A stretch of 64,000 nucleotides of DNA from G963556115 sp963667375 (GCA_963667375.1 OY763323.1:1612001-1676000), one strand, 5' to 3'. Shown: positions 17,223 through 26,266, counted from the stretch's first letter. Numbers and translations are program-made. Notes: a model not told the origin generated them from the sequence alone.

Positions 17223-18619
17223 AACTTCAAAACTGCATAAAGCGACTTGGTGAATTGTTGAAAAAGTCGGATAATGAAGGTGATCATAAAAAAATAATGG
17301 ATATTCTCAGTACCGTTGATTTATATCGTGAGATTGTTGCTAAATGGCAGTATACTGCCAATAACATTAATACGGTTTCTCTCCCGGAATCAACGGCGTC
17401 ACTGCATACTGCCGCGGAAACGTTCTTGAAAATTTTAGATATTGGTGAAGAAGTTGTAACTAATAATATTAATGAAATGGTGGCTTCTGGGAATAGGCAG
17501 GGGGAACTGGAACTGTTGATTGCCGCGATAAGCGGGTTGGTTGGAATTATATTGGCGACACTTATAACCTTTATTGTGCGTAGAGGTATTGCAGAGGTAT
17601 TGCGAATACAAAATATTCTGGTTCGTGACGGCGATCTGGATATAGATATTAGTGCTAAAAATCTTAATAGGAGTGATGAGATAGGGCAGCTTTTCAATGT
17701 CGCAAACTATTTGCTGGAAGATTATAAAACAGTGAATTATATCGCTAAAAGGCTTGCTGATGGCGAATGGGATACTACGGTGGTGGTTAAATCGGATAAG
17801 GATCAGATGAATATGAATCTGCGATATATGATTGAGCAGGTTAATGCTGCATTATTACAGGTTTCTGTTGAAGCCGGTAACGTGTCCCAAGGAGTTGAAC
17901 AGGTACGTATTGTCAGTAAGTCATTGTCAGAGGGGGCAACTTCTCAGGCTGCGGCTATCGAAGAGATCACTTCATCTATTTCTGAGCTTTCAGCACAGGC
18001 GAAAGTAAATGCTGAAAGTGCTGATGCAGCAAAAAGAATTTCGTTTAATGCCAGAGAAGTTGCGGTCAGCGGAAAATCTGAAATGGCTAAACTTGCTGCA
18101 GCTATGCAACAAATAAGTAGTTCTGCCAAGGATACTCAGAAAGTAATTAAAACAATTGATGATATTGCTTTTCAAACAAACCTTCTTGCTCTTAACGCAG
18201 CGGTAGAAGCTGCAAGAGCGGGAGTACATGGTAAAGGATTTGCGGTAGTTGCTGAGGAAGTAAGAAACCTTGCAGCAAGATCTGCTATTGCCGCGGGTGA
18301 GACGGCTCAGCTTATTGCATCGGTTATTGCGGAGGTGAATAATGGTAATGTTGTGGCTAGTTCTACTGGTGAGGTCTTTGGTAATATGGAGCAGGAAATC
18401 AGCAGATCTGCAGAGATTATAAATGAAATAGCTGATGCTTCGCATCAGCAGGCTCAGAGTGTGATTCAGATTAATACTGGTTTGACGCAGATCGAAAATG
18501 TTACTATGCAGAATACTGCGAATGCTGAAGAGACAGCGGCAATAACCGGTCAGATGCAATATAATGTGGATGAACTTGAAATAATGGTTAACAAATTTAA
18601 GCTTATGCCTGAAGAATAA
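17219..18619 (+). CDS. Chemoreceptor, C-terminal half: membrane helix, HAMP and MCP signalling domain
   Basis: 466 residues in the frame overlapping the end of the previous ORF; the first 90 are helical sensor remainder, then a membrane helix (about 96-118), HAMP, and the cytoplasmic signalling domain. The conserved hairpin tip AFQTNLLALNAAVEAARAG and HGKGFAVVAEEVRNLAARS are intact, so the signalling part looks functional. No CheR/CheB pentapeptide at the C-terminus. The TTG start at 17219 has no ribosome-binding site, consistent with it being the second half of a frameshifted gene rather than an independent start. A degenerate copy of its last 90 codons lies at 19611-19877. Confidence 0.8.
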   Translation: MKLQNCIKRLGELLKKSDNEGDHKKIMDILSTVDLYREIVAKWQYTANNINTVSLPESTASLHTAAETFLKILDIGEEVVTNNINEMVASGNRQGELELLIAAISGLVGIILATLITFIVRRGIAEVLRIQNILVRDGDLDIDISAKNLNRSDEIGQLFNVANYLLEDYKTVNYIAKRLADGEWDTTVVVKSDKDQMNMNLRYMIEQVNAALLQVSVEAGNVSQGVEQVRIVSKSLSEGATSQAAAIEEITSSISELSAQAKVNAESADAAKRISFNAREVAVSGKSEMAKLAAAMQQISSSAKDTQKVIKTIDDIAFQTNLLALNAAVEAARAGVHGKGFAVVAEEVRNLAARSAIAAGETAQLIASVIAEVNNGNVVASSTGEVFGNMEQEISRSAEIINEIADASHQQAQSVIQINTGLTQIENVTMQNTANAEETAAITGQMQYNVDELEIMVNKFKLMPEE

Positions 18620-18690
18620 ATTAGCAGCGCTATACCGTGAGTTACACAATAAGTGATAGTAATGCTGTCTTAAAGTTGTATAATACAGCG

Positions 18691-18711
18691 TAGTATTGGG
18701 ACGCAATACTA
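18691..18711 (+). terminator. Weak hairpin after the chemoreceptor
   Basis: TAGTATTG pairs perfectly with CAATACTA around a 5-base loop, 70 bp after the stop; no strong T-run, so termination is uncertain. Confidence 0.35.
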
Positions 18712-18883
18712 TTGTCACAGTTGGCGTGAATGGTCTCAGGTGTCTTAATAGAATATGGCTAAAAGTTGTAGGCTTGTATCCTGATATATGGAAGACGAAA
18801 CAGAACTTGGGTGATTATATATACCCTCTGTCAGTTGCATAGATTTTAATAAAGCAGTAGGAATTAGATAAAAGGGAATAGAC

Positions 18884-19600
18884 ATGTCATCTCCATTATA
18901 CAATGATCCTGAATATAAAAATAAGCAGTGGGTTGAGACTAACGTTTTAAATAATGGGAATTTTATTTTTTACGGCACGCTATACAATGAGCTTCCTCAC
19001 ATCTCTTCTGCAACGTTCTGGGGAGAAATCCGCAAGATTGCAGAGCAATATTTGTTTGCCAAAACAAATCGTACGGTAATTTTTCACGAGCGCATTAATG
19101 AACAGCTTGACAGCCTTGTCAAGAAAGAAGTTGCTCAAGGTTATCCACCGCCATTTTGTCATAAAGGATGCTGTAATTGCTGTTATGAACCGGTTCTATG
19201 TACTGATGAAGAGGCTCGAGAAATCACGGTATTCTGTAATGAAAATGATATTCAGATTGATTATGATAAAGTTAAACGACAGCTTGAATATATTGTTGTT
19301 GATGATGATTATAACTTTACTGGGGAGACAAACTGGAGTACCCAGCATGAGGATGATCAGGCGTGTGTTTTTTTGAATCAACAGGATAATTCTTGCCGGA
19401 TATGGCAAGTAAGACCGTTTGTTTGTCGTGTTCATCTTGCAGAAGAAACTGACAGGTATTGCCGTCCGCATAATGGTATACCAAACCAGAATGCGAAAGC
19501 GATTAACTATCTGGAGTGGAGTTATATTTTAACTACTATTTTTACAATTCATAAAGACTCAATCAGTAAAACAATGGGGCGACTGTTATTAAACGCTTGA
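18884..19600 (+). CDS. YkgJ-family cysteine-cluster protein
   Basis: A 238-residue protein with a cysteine-rich metal-binding pattern of the YkgJ/UPF0153 type: CHKGCCNCCYEP near residues 87-98, then CVFLNQQDNSCRIWQVRPFVC near 155-175, with RP(F)xCR typical of the family. Such proteins are predicted to bind zinc or an iron-sulfur centre; no biochemical role is firmly known. Start ATG with AAAGGG upstream. It is inserted between a chemoreceptor and a decayed copy of that receptor's tail, so it may have arrived or been retained during a local duplication. It is monocistronic. Confidence 0.8.
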   Translation: MSSPLYNDPEYKNKQWVETNVLNNGNFIFYGTLYNELPHISSATFWGEIRKIAEQYLFAKTNRTVIFHERINEQLDSLVKKEVAQGYPPPFCHKGCCNCCYEPVLCTDEEAREITVFCNENDIQIDYDKVKRQLEYIVVDDDYNFTGETNWSTQHEDDQACVFLNQQDNSCRIWQVRPFVCRVHLAEETDRYCRPHNGIPNQNAKAINYLEWSYILTTIFTIHKDSISKTMGRLLLNA

Positions 19601-19610
19601 TAAATCTTTG

Positions 19611-19877
19611 TTGTCTATTACTTCTACTGAAGAGGTGTTTGGTAATATGGAGCTGGAAATAATTTAATCTGTAGTGATAATAAATGAAATATTTGACGAT
19701 TTACATAAGCATACTCAGTGTATAATGTTGATTAATACTGGTTTGACGCAGATAGAAAATGTTATTATGCAGAATGCTGCAACTTCTGAGGAGACGGTAG
19801 TAATAAGTAGCGGTATGCTGACAGTTTGGTATTAAGTGAGAGTAATATAATTCTAAAGCATTATAATATGAGCAGTA
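19611..19877 (+). pseudogene. Fossil copy of the chemoreceptor 3' end
   Basis: This stretch, read in frame, gives EVFGNMELEII, a stop, then INTGLTQIENVIMQNAA and EETVVI. The intact receptor ending at 18619 reads EVFGNMEQEIS..., INTGLTQIENVTMQNTA and EETAAI. The similarity continues past the stop codon into the downstream noncoding sequence (AGTGAGAGTAAT here, AGTGATAGTAAT there, then CTAAAGCATTATAATA against CTTAAAGTTGTATAATA), so it is a DNA duplication, not convergent protein. It has stop codons and no 5' part. The parent segment is about 18350-18690. Confidence 0.85.
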
Positions 19878-19919
19878 CTTGAATGGAACATCATAAGAGC
19901 TTTTAGAGTAGGGAATGTT

Positions 19920-20777
19920 ATGTGTTACAGTAAAATTGGATCCAAAATTCGTATGTTGTATCCTGAGATGTCGAAAACGGAACGGAAAATAGTTGATTAT
20001 ATGCTTTCCTTGTCAGCTGGTCAGATTTCGCTGCTGAAGCTGAAAGATATTGCGCTTGAGTATGATATATCGTCTTCGGCGATAGTTAAATTTGCCAAAA
20101 GTTTAGGTTTTTCGGGGTTTAAAGAGTTGAAAGAGATCATGTCGGAATATGTTAAACGGCAGCCGCCTAAAGAAACGGTAAATATCAGAGCAAGTGATGA
20201 CACGGCAGTAATAATGCAGAAGATTTTTAATATTTCAAAGCACTCTTTGGATGAGACTTACGAAATTCTTGATTTTCGTGCATTAGAGGATGCGGCTTAT
20301 TATCTTTTGAACGCGAAATCACGGTATTTTTTCGGGTTGGGAGGTTCGGCACTGATTGCGGGGGATGCATATCATAAATTCCAGAGAATTGGTCTTAATT
20401 CAGAATTCAGTAATGACGCTAATGTCATGATAATTCAAGCGGCATTAATGGATAGAAATGATGTTATATTGGTGGTTTCGCATTCAGGAAGCAGCAGCTC
20501 GCTAATTCAGGCGGCCTCCGTTGCGAAGAGTAAAGGAGCAAAGATAATATGTGTTACGGGTTACAGTTTTTCAAAGCTTGCGAAATTAAGTAATATTTCC
20601 TTATGTTCTACGGCGGTGAGTCCGTCAAAATTTATTTCTGATGAAACGGCATCCCGTATTGCCAAGCTAAATATTATCGATGGTTTATTTGTTATGGTTG
20701 CTAATCAGAATGAAGAGGCGTTTGCGGCTAATCTGCAAGTATCGGATAATTTGGCTGATAAAATTTGTCGTGAGTAG
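19920..20777 (+). CDS. RpiR-family transcriptional regulator (HTH plus SIS domain)
   Basis: A 285-residue regulator: N-terminal HTH_6 domain (residues 1-75, with IALEYDISSSAIVKFAKSLG as recognition region) and a C-terminal SIS sugar-isomerase domain (residues 105-270, FFGLGGSALIAGDAYHKF and VSHSGSSSS). Proteins of this family sense phosphosugars or amino sugars and control their catabolism. There is no sugar gene directly beside it; the nearest candidates are the polyol operon upstream, so its target is open. Starts at ATG with TAGGG upstream. Confidence 0.88.
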   Translation: MCYSKIGSKIRMLYPEMSKTERKIVDYMLSLSAGQISLLKLKDIALEYDISSSAIVKFAKSLGFSGFKELKEIMSEYVKRQPPKETVNIRASDDTAVIMQKIFNISKHSLDETYEILDFRALEDAAYYLLNAKSRYFFGLGGSALIAGDAYHKFQRIGLNSEFSNDANVMIIQAALMDRNDVILVVSHSGSSSSLIQAASVAKSKGAKIICVTGYSFSKLAKLSNISLCSTAVSPSKFISDETASRIAKLNIIDGLFVMVANQNEEAFAANLQVSDNLADKICRE

Positions 20778-21253
20778 ATTAGTATCTTATAATAAAGATG
20801 CCCCATTATTGGTATTTTTAAAATATAATCCTAGAATTGAAATTCATCATAATTTCTGTAGTATAAAATTCTAAATGAATAATTCGATGTACTATGGCTC
20901 TAGTTGTGGCTTTATCTTATGCAGCTATTTTGTTTTTCCTTCGATTTTAAAAAATTATATAGAATAATGTTTGATAATTTTGGTGATATTGTTAATGATT
21001 TATACCAGTTTGAAAGCATTAATTGTTTTATCGTAGAATGGTGATATATTTTGTATTTCTAGGTAAATATCAGGTGTACTTTTTGGCTTACCTCTTCAAT
21101 GTCAACTATTGTGGGTGAGTACTTGGTATTTACTGTGAGTAATGTATTTGTTAAGCTCGTTCTGTTACAATTGCATAGTTGGACTTTACAGAAATTTTAC
21201 AAGGTTCTAAGTACTGTTTCAAATGTTTATGGCGTTAAGCACGCCTTATGGCT
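20778..21253. other. AT-rich noncoding stretch before the integrase remnant
   Basis: About 475 bp with no ORF that resembles a protein; many stops in all frames. It probably consists of decayed DNA from the same mobile element as the adjacent integrase pseudogene, but I recognise nothing specific in it. Confidence 0.4.
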
Positions 21254-21700
21254 TTAAAATAGTTCGAGAGGTTTAATTTCTGCAATATCTTTTTTGCCAA
21301 TAAATGGGAAGACATCATTCTCCAGTTTGGTGAGGATTCTGTCTCCGTGACTTTGTGACCAGCCGTTACGCTGTCTTAAATGCCATTCTCTGGCAAGTCT
21401 TTCAAAGCTATTAAGAGATTTTTCTTCAGTACAGGTTTGAACGGTTTTCTTATGTTTTGATGGGTCAATACCCTCAGAGAGCAGAATCTTGGCTTCTTCT
21501 CGACGTTGTCTGGCTCTCGCAAGTGTTACTGTTGGGTATTATACAAGACTTAATAATTTCTTCTTGCCGTTGAAATGGTATTTTAGTCGCCACAGCTTTC
21601 CACCACTTGGAGATATAAACAAGTGCAGTCCACCACTGCCTGACTTTTTATAGCCTTTTTCTTTAGACTTCAGATTAATAATTGCTCTGTCTGTTAGCAT
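21254..21700 (-). pseudogene. P4-type tyrosine integrase pseudogene, N-terminal part only
   Basis: On the minus strand an ATG at 21700 opens MLTDRAIINLKSKEKGYK, then SGSGGLHLFISPSGG and KLWRLKYHFNGKKK, the hallmark of the DUF4102 N-terminal domain of P4-type integrases. The frame then has an in-frame TAA at the usual LG.YP position, continues as YPTVTLARARQRREEAK and LLSEGIDPSKHKK, covers the core-binding domain (WHLRQRNGWSQSHGDRIL, FPFIGKKDIAEI) and ends at TAA 21254 after 148 codons. The whole catalytic domain (R..HxxR..Y) is missing. It lies 160 bp from the 3' end of ssrA, a common target of this integrase group. So it is the relic of an integrated element. Confidence 0.88.
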
Positions 21701-21702
21701 TT

Positions 21703-21760
21703 GGGGGTATCCTGAATTTTGAGGTTGAATATACCCCTATAAATACCCCCGAGTGGGGTA
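21703..21760. repeat. GGGGTAT repeats upstream of the integrase relic
   Basis: Four copies of a GGGG(G)TA(T) motif in both orientations (21703-21710, 21731-21737, 21743-21750, 21755-21760) just upstream of the integrase start. Repeated G-rich elements at this place could be arm-type integrase-binding sites or an autoregulatory site; the role is inferred. Confidence 0.4.
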
Positions 21761-21861
21761 GATGTTAAGAACTTTTTGCGGACAAGTGCGGAGAGAGTAT
21801 TTTTGTAAGTCGTTAATTTTTAAGTATTTTGGGTGAATGTTGGCTTGTGTGGATGGGGTTG

Positions 21862-22222
21862 TGGTGGAGGCGGCGGGAATCGAACCCGCGTCCTGCAATA
21901 TCATCCGAAAGAACTTCTACGTGTGTAGTCGCTATATTGGATCTCGAGCAGTTTAGTCTAGCAACGATTTTGACTGCTCCAGTCTGGGTTTGATCTCGGC
22001 ACAGTAGCGGCTCAGACAGGTCTATACTGTACCCAGCCGAAAAATTGTCTCAGGTCTACGCCATCGGCGTCACATAGCTCTGAGGGCGCGTTTAATTACG
22101 CTGCCATAGCATAGCTGTTATTATCAGCAATTATTTTTTTGGACGGCTTTTAACGAGGCCAACCGACCAACCTCGACACGCAATTCAATCTTCCTCTATT
22201 CAGTCGATACCATGTCGCCCCC
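21862..22222 (-). ncRNA. ssrA: tmRNA (transfer-messenger RNA)
   Basis: The 5' end (minus strand) reads GGGGGCGACATGGTATCGAC and the 3' end is ...TTCGATTCCCGCCGCCTCCACCA-type with the T-arm sequence and an encoded CCA (21862-21864). GGGGGCG pairs with CGCCTCC to form the acceptor stem (one G-U), giving a 361-base RNA. Within it, a tag ORF (22096-22128) GCT ... TAA encodes ADNNSYAMAA, followed by TTAAACGCG. tmRNA rescues stalled ribosomes and tags the broken protein for proteolysis together with SmpB. Pseudoknot-like GC stems occur through the body. Its 3' end faces the integrase relic. Confidence 0.95.
22096..22128 (-). other. tmRNA proteolysis-tag reading frame
   Basis: Ten codons and a stop: A-D-N-N-S-Y-A-M-A-A. 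The resume codon is taken as GCT at 22128-22126. The AMAA end is the variable C-terminal degron position (ALAA in E. coli). Confidence 0.75.
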
Positions 22223-22412
22223 GTTTAGATAAAGATATTTTTTGTATATCCGGCTATTAAACCAGTTTGTATTATACGGCATTTTTGCATACAATCAATA
22301 CATTTATTCTCTGGTTGTGGGTAATTTATGGCTCGCTGCCGGCTTTTGCCTATCAAGCGTTTAGTGGCGGGTGGTTATTAGAGCTGTTTAACTATGAAAT
22401 ATGGAGATTAGG

Positions 22413-23636
22413 GTGGATTATCTTAAAATTGTTTGGCGAAGTTATACTTTTATCGCTAAATATATTATTTGTCTGGTCTGGGTTGGGGCTAGTGTTTTGA
22501 GTAGTGAGGCAGCCTCTGATTATCGTGATTCGGCAGATGTAAATACGGTTTTTCCTGTACCGCAGGGTTATAGCGCGGTTCCTGAAGAGTCCTGGGGGAC
22601 GGTATCCAGCTCACTCGGCGGTATGCTGGCTTTATATCTTCCGGATTCAGATTATGCTCAGGTGCTTGCCGGTAAGATTCGACCGGTAAAAAGTTTCAGT
22701 ATCTCATTATCGCAGTTTATGGAGGGGAAAAAGCATTTCAGCAACTCTGATTTTGTGCGGCTCAGGCACTTGATGCAATCCGGGTTTTTCAGTGAGCAGA
22801 ATGAACGTCTGTTGAACAGTCGATATCAGAATGCCGCAGTTGGAACCGCTGGTGTGCTCTTCTCGAGTCTGTATAATCAGCCGGAGAATACTGTAGGATA
22901 CTACAGTGTTGAGCCGGATTTTGTAGCTGGTAGTAATAATGAGAAGATGATTCGGGTGGTATATGAGGTGTTGCTCAAGGATGTTTTGTATGAGGTGGAG
23001 TTCAGTGACCGCCGGGGTGAGCTTGAGCAATCCTGTAAAGAGGCTGATGAGTATATCAGAGCTTTTGCCGGTAAGCCATCGCAATCTGAAGCCGGCAACT
23101 GGCTGAATATAACGCCTGACCCGCAGCTGTTGGTTTCAACGGATTATCCCGGACTTTCAGGAGTTGATTTTACTGTTGAATATCCCGGGGGCTGGGAGGT
23201 GGCAGCTGCTGATTCTGAAAAGAAGCTGGTTGCGCTGCGGCCTCGGAATTATACTGGGGATTTTGATTCCGGTCTTACCCTCTCGGTGTTGCAGCTGCCA
23301 TTTGCGGTTGCTGAACTTTCCGCTACAGAACTTGAGGATATCGTCGTAATGACTTTCAGGGATTTAAAGCAATCGGCAGCCACTTATGAGAAGCGTGAGC
23401 TTGAAATCAATGGTATGCGGACAGTAATTCAGCGGTTCTTGCTGACAGACAGCGGTATACCGGGAGTTAGTAACTGGCGTCAGGTGTACAGTATCTTCAG
23501 TGGGAGCAGTATGCTGAATTTTACGGCTGATTTGTATTATGCTCCGGATACTGTTTCTGCGCTTGTCGCGGCGCAGGAGGAGACGCTGGCGACTCTGCAG
23601 GAGAAAATTGTGCGGAGTATGAAGCTAAAAAAATAA
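22413..23636 (+). CDS. Exported protein of unknown function
   Basis: About 407 residues. A hydrophobic segment near residues 14-30 ending in SSEAAS looks like a signal peptide, so the protein is probably exported. I do not recognise the family. The mature part seems to have two related alpha/beta halves: a first part (to about residue 210) and a second (TPDPQLLVSTDYPGLSGVDF to the end) with DFTVEYPGGWEV and IVRSMKLK, reminiscent of the PsbP/LpqN-like fold (domains in which a WEV-type strand and a final IxxSM helix recur); this is only a weak impression. The start is uncertain: GTG 22413 has GGAG six bases upstream, ATG 22401 has none. It lies next to ssrA and before an SSS symporter. Confidence 0.6.
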   Translation: MDYLKIVWRSYTFIAKYIICLVWVGASVLSSEAASDYRDSADVNTVFPVPQGYSAVPEESWGTVSSSLGGMLALYLPDSDYAQVLAGKIRPVKSFSISLSQFMEGKKHFSNSDFVRLRHLMQSGFFSEQNERLLNSRYQNAAVGTAGVLFSSLYNQPENTVGYYSVEPDFVAGSNNEKMIRVVYEVLLKDVLYEVEFSDRRGELEQSCKEADEYIRAFAGKPSQSEAGNWLNITPDPQLLVSTDYPGLSGVDFTVEYPGGWEVAAADSEKKLVALRPRNYTGDFDSGLTLSVLQLPFAVAELSATELEDIVVMTFRDLKQSAATYEKRELEINGMRTVIQRFLLTDSGIPGVSNWRQVYSIFSGSSMLNFTADLYYAPDTVSALVAAQEETLATLQEKIVRSMKLKK

Positions 23637-23830
23637 AGCTTCCATTGTTATGCTGCGCTATTCTATGTATACTCTATGTTCAATGTTTTTATAAGTCGGT
23701 GTTTCTGACCCTTTGCGGTTCAGGTGATGCTGATATGTGTTACTCAAGCTATGCTCAGGCTTCTGCCATCCCGGCTTGAATTTCCAATTGGATTCGGTTA
23801 TGGATTTTCAAGGTTTAAGGAGGTGCAGAG

Positions 23831-25495
23831 ATGTGGCTAAAATTTCTTATTATTTCACTGTATATTCTGGTTTCATTGCTGCTTGGCTTTATTGTCAAGC
23901 GCAGACTTGAAGAAGAGGAGTATTATCTGGCCGGGCGCAGGCTCACTCCGTTCTTCTTTGTAGGCACTATGCTGGCGACAAATATGAGTGCGTTTACAAT
24001 CTTTGGAACCAGTGGTACCGGCTACCGTGACGGGCTGGCGTTCTTTCCGGTTATGGGATTTGGAACCGGTTTTATGGCACTGTCTTTTCTGGTGCTGGGC
24101 GGGAGAATCTGGGAACTGGGTAAGAGGTATGGTCTGGTTACCCCTGCGGAGCTGGTAAGGCGTATCTACAGCAGCCGACTGCTGGCGGTTTTATTTGCCA
24201 TTGTGCTTGTAATTTTCACGCTTCCTTATGTCGCCCTTCAGCCGTATGCCGGGGGAAAGGTTATCGGCGCACTCTTTGGAGTTCCGGATTATTGCGGAGC
24301 AATATTGATTACGGTTATTATCGTACTCTATACCTTGCGTGGCGGTTTGCGGGCGATTGTAGTCACCGATATATTTCAGGGCTTGTTCATGCTGCTGCTG
24401 TTGCTGGCTTCGCTATATGTGGTGTCGGCTTATTATGGAGGGCTGGGGGCGGCACTGAGTAAGGTATCGGCGGCAACTCCTCAGCTGCTAGCTAAAAGCG
24501 GAGCAGACGGGAGGTATTCGGCGCTGATGTATCTGGGATATATCCTGCTTTGGTTCTTCTGTGATCCGATGTTTCCGCAATTGTTTCAGCGGTTTTATGC
24601 GGCGGAATCGCCGAGGGTGATTAGGATTTGCAGTATCTGTTATCCATTATTCTGCGCGGTAATATTTATTATTCCTGTCACGCTTGGGGTACTCGGTCAT
24701 ATTGATTTTCCGGGGCTTGAACGGGGTGAAAGTGATAAAATTATGGCTCTTCTTATGTCTAGAGCCGGGGGAGAGATCTTCGGTACGCTGGTGCTTACTG
24801 CCGGGCTGGCGGCACTGATGTCGACTCTGGATTCACAGCTGCTGACGTTGAGTTCGATATTTTCCAGGGATATATTACCTTTGATCCGGCATACGGCAGC
24901 TGAGAATAACAACACCATAAAACGAAGCCGTATTCTGGTGCTATTAATTGCGTTTGCCGGTCTGATTATTGCCTTAACTACCGATGCTACAATGCTGCGT
25001 CTGGGAATGACCGCCTTTACCGGGCTGGCTGTGCTCTTTCCGACGGTAGTCTTTGGGCTGTATCTGCGTCGTCCGCGTTGTGCGAGTGCTGCGGGGTCAA
25101 TTATCTTTGGAGAAATACTGGTGCTGCTCAAGCATTATAGGCTGCTGCCGGGATCTGGAGCTGATGGGGTAATACTGGTGCTTGGAGGAAGTATTCTGAG
25201 TTATTTGCTGGTTCAGGCGATGCTTGGCGGTATTTCTTGGCCCTCATGGAGGCTGGCTGGACGGGGCGTACTGATTATATTGTTGCTGGGGCTGGGGATA
25301 AGTTCTATAGGTGTGGCCGGATCCCCCGAGATTCATTACATTTATCCCGATTGGGTGTGGTCTTATATCGGGCTGGGGTTATTACAGATGGCTGGCTGCT
25401 GGCTGGTAGTTGTTAGAAGGAAGTCGTCTGAAATTGATTGTAATTCTGCGGTAGAGAGGTATAATTCATGTACTGGGGTGGAGAGTAAGGGATAA
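23831..25495 (+). CDS. Sodium:solute symporter (SSS family)
   Basis: A 554-residue membrane protein of the SSS family (13-14 hydrophobic segments). It begins with a helix and YYLAGRRLTPFFFVGTMLATNMSAFTIFG-type sequence, the sodium-binding first repeat, followed by FGTGFMALSF and RYGLVTPAEL, typical for the family. AGLAALMSTLDSQLLTLSSIFSRDI near residue 325 is the second half of the sodium site. Substrate unclear (sugars, proline, pantothenate and carboxylates are transported by relatives). Shine-Dalgarno AAGGAGGTG precedes the ATG. The next gene follows within 25 bp. Confidence 0.9.
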   Translation: MWLKFLIISLYILVSLLLGFIVKRRLEEEEYYLAGRRLTPFFFVGTMLATNMSAFTIFGTSGTGYRDGLAFFPVMGFGTGFMALSFLVLGGRIWELGKRYGLVTPAELVRRIYSSRLLAVLFAIVLVIFTLPYVALQPYAGGKVIGALFGVPDYCGAILITVIIVLYTLRGGLRAIVVTDIFQGLFMLLLLLASLYVVSAYYGGLGAALSKVSAATPQLLAKSGADGRYSALMYLGYILLWFFCDPMFPQLFQRFYAAESPRVIRICSICYPLFCAVIFIIPVTLGVLGHIDFPGLERGESDKIMALLMSRAGGEIFGTLVLTAGLAALMSTLDSQLLTLSSIFSRDILPLIRHTAAENNNTIKRSRILVLLIAFAGLIIALTTDATMLRLGMTAFTGLAVLFPTVVFGLYLRRPRCASAAGSIIFGEILVLLKHYRLLPGSGADGVILVLGGSILSYLLVQAMLGGISWPSWRLAGRGVLIILLLGLGISSIGVAGSPEIHYIYPDWVWSYIGLGLLQMAGCWLVVVRRKSSEIDCNSAVERYNSCTGVESKG

Positions 25496-25519
25496 TTGAT
25501 TGGCGCAGGGAATAATTTG

Positions 25520-25963
25520 ATGTCTAGTGATATAGAATATAGAGTAGTGTGTGAAGCAGATGATTATGATTGCTGTTTGGCTATCCGGAGGGCGGTCTTT
25601 GTTGAGGAACAGCGTTGTCCTGAGGCAGAGGAGTATGACGGGCTGGATGCTGAGGCTCAGCATTGTCTCGGACTTTTCCGCGGAGTGGCGGCTGCTACTT
25701 CGCGCTGGCGTTATATTGATACCGGTATTGTGAAGTTTGAGCGCCTGGCAGTGCTGAAGAAGTGGCGCGGTCTGGGGCTTGGCAGGGGAATGCTCGAATA
25801 TGCCCTAGCTGCTATCAGTGCCAGCGGCTGCCGAAGGGTGGTAATTCATGCTCAGAGCCGTCTTTGCGGTTTTTACCGGGAGTTTGGTTTCGTGGCGCAG
25901 GGAGAAGAATTTGTCGAGGCCGGAATTAAGCACTATTATATGCAGTTGGATATCAGAGAGTGA
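25520..25963 (+). CDS. GNAT-family N-acetyltransferase
   Basis: A 147-residue GNAT acetyltransferase close to the ElaA/YjcF type. The beginning (CLAIRRAVFVEEQRCP) is the typical first strand-helix of this subgroup, LAVLKKWRGLGLGRGMLEYAL (near 90) is the acetyl-CoA-binding motif A with RGLGLG, and CGFYREFGFVAQGEEFVEAG is motif B. The ATG at 25520 is preferred, with GCAGGG nine bases upstream, over the TTG at 25496. It may be transcribed with the symporter 24 bp upstream. The acceptor is unknown. Confidence 0.85.
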   Translation: MSSDIEYRVVCEADDYDCCLAIRRAVFVEEQRCPEAEEYDGLDAEAQHCLGLFRGVAAATSRWRYIDTGIVKFERLAVLKKWRGLGLGRGMLEYALAAISASGCRRVVIHAQSRLCGFYREFGFVAQGEEFVEAGIKHYYMQLDIRE

Positions 25964-26266
25964 AGGGCTTGTTTGTGCTGCATACCCGCTGCTACTGCTG
26001 ACCAGCTGGGGTTAAGTTTTGTAGCATTTGCTATGATCTTAGGTTGTGTGTTGATTGTCTGGGTAGTGAGGCTGGGATTTTTTTACCCGGGGTGAAGTCC
26101 TGTGGAGGGTTGCTGTTTTTCAGCGTTGTGCGCCGTTTTAGGATATTTTGCTGGAAATTGCAGCTGTTGTAATTTTAACCGTTATATTTGCAAGCTCCTA
26201 TTTACAATGCCGATGGGATCATTATAATTATTAGCGTATTGTTAAATATGAAAAACAGGAGAAGAT
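25964..26266. other. Intergenic region before dapA
   Basis: Just over 300 bp with weak hairpins (for example GTTGCTG with CAGCGTT near 26112-26130) and no lysine-riboswitch signature that I can recognise. AACAGGAGAAG (near 26253-26263) is the dapA ribosome-binding site. Confidence 0.4.

Noticed and set aside
17990..18718. A 242-residue ORF antisense to the chemoreceptor
   Set aside because: It mirrors the codon pattern of the coding strand, has no ribosome-binding site and resembles no protein; the sense frame is an obvious MCP.
22267..22500. A 77-residue hydrophobic ORF before the exported-protein gene
   Set aside because: No ribosome-binding site; it overlaps the start of the better-supported exported protein in another frame.
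25964..26266. Lysine riboswitch upstream of dapA
   Set aside because: No matching conserved core or terminator was recognised in the region.
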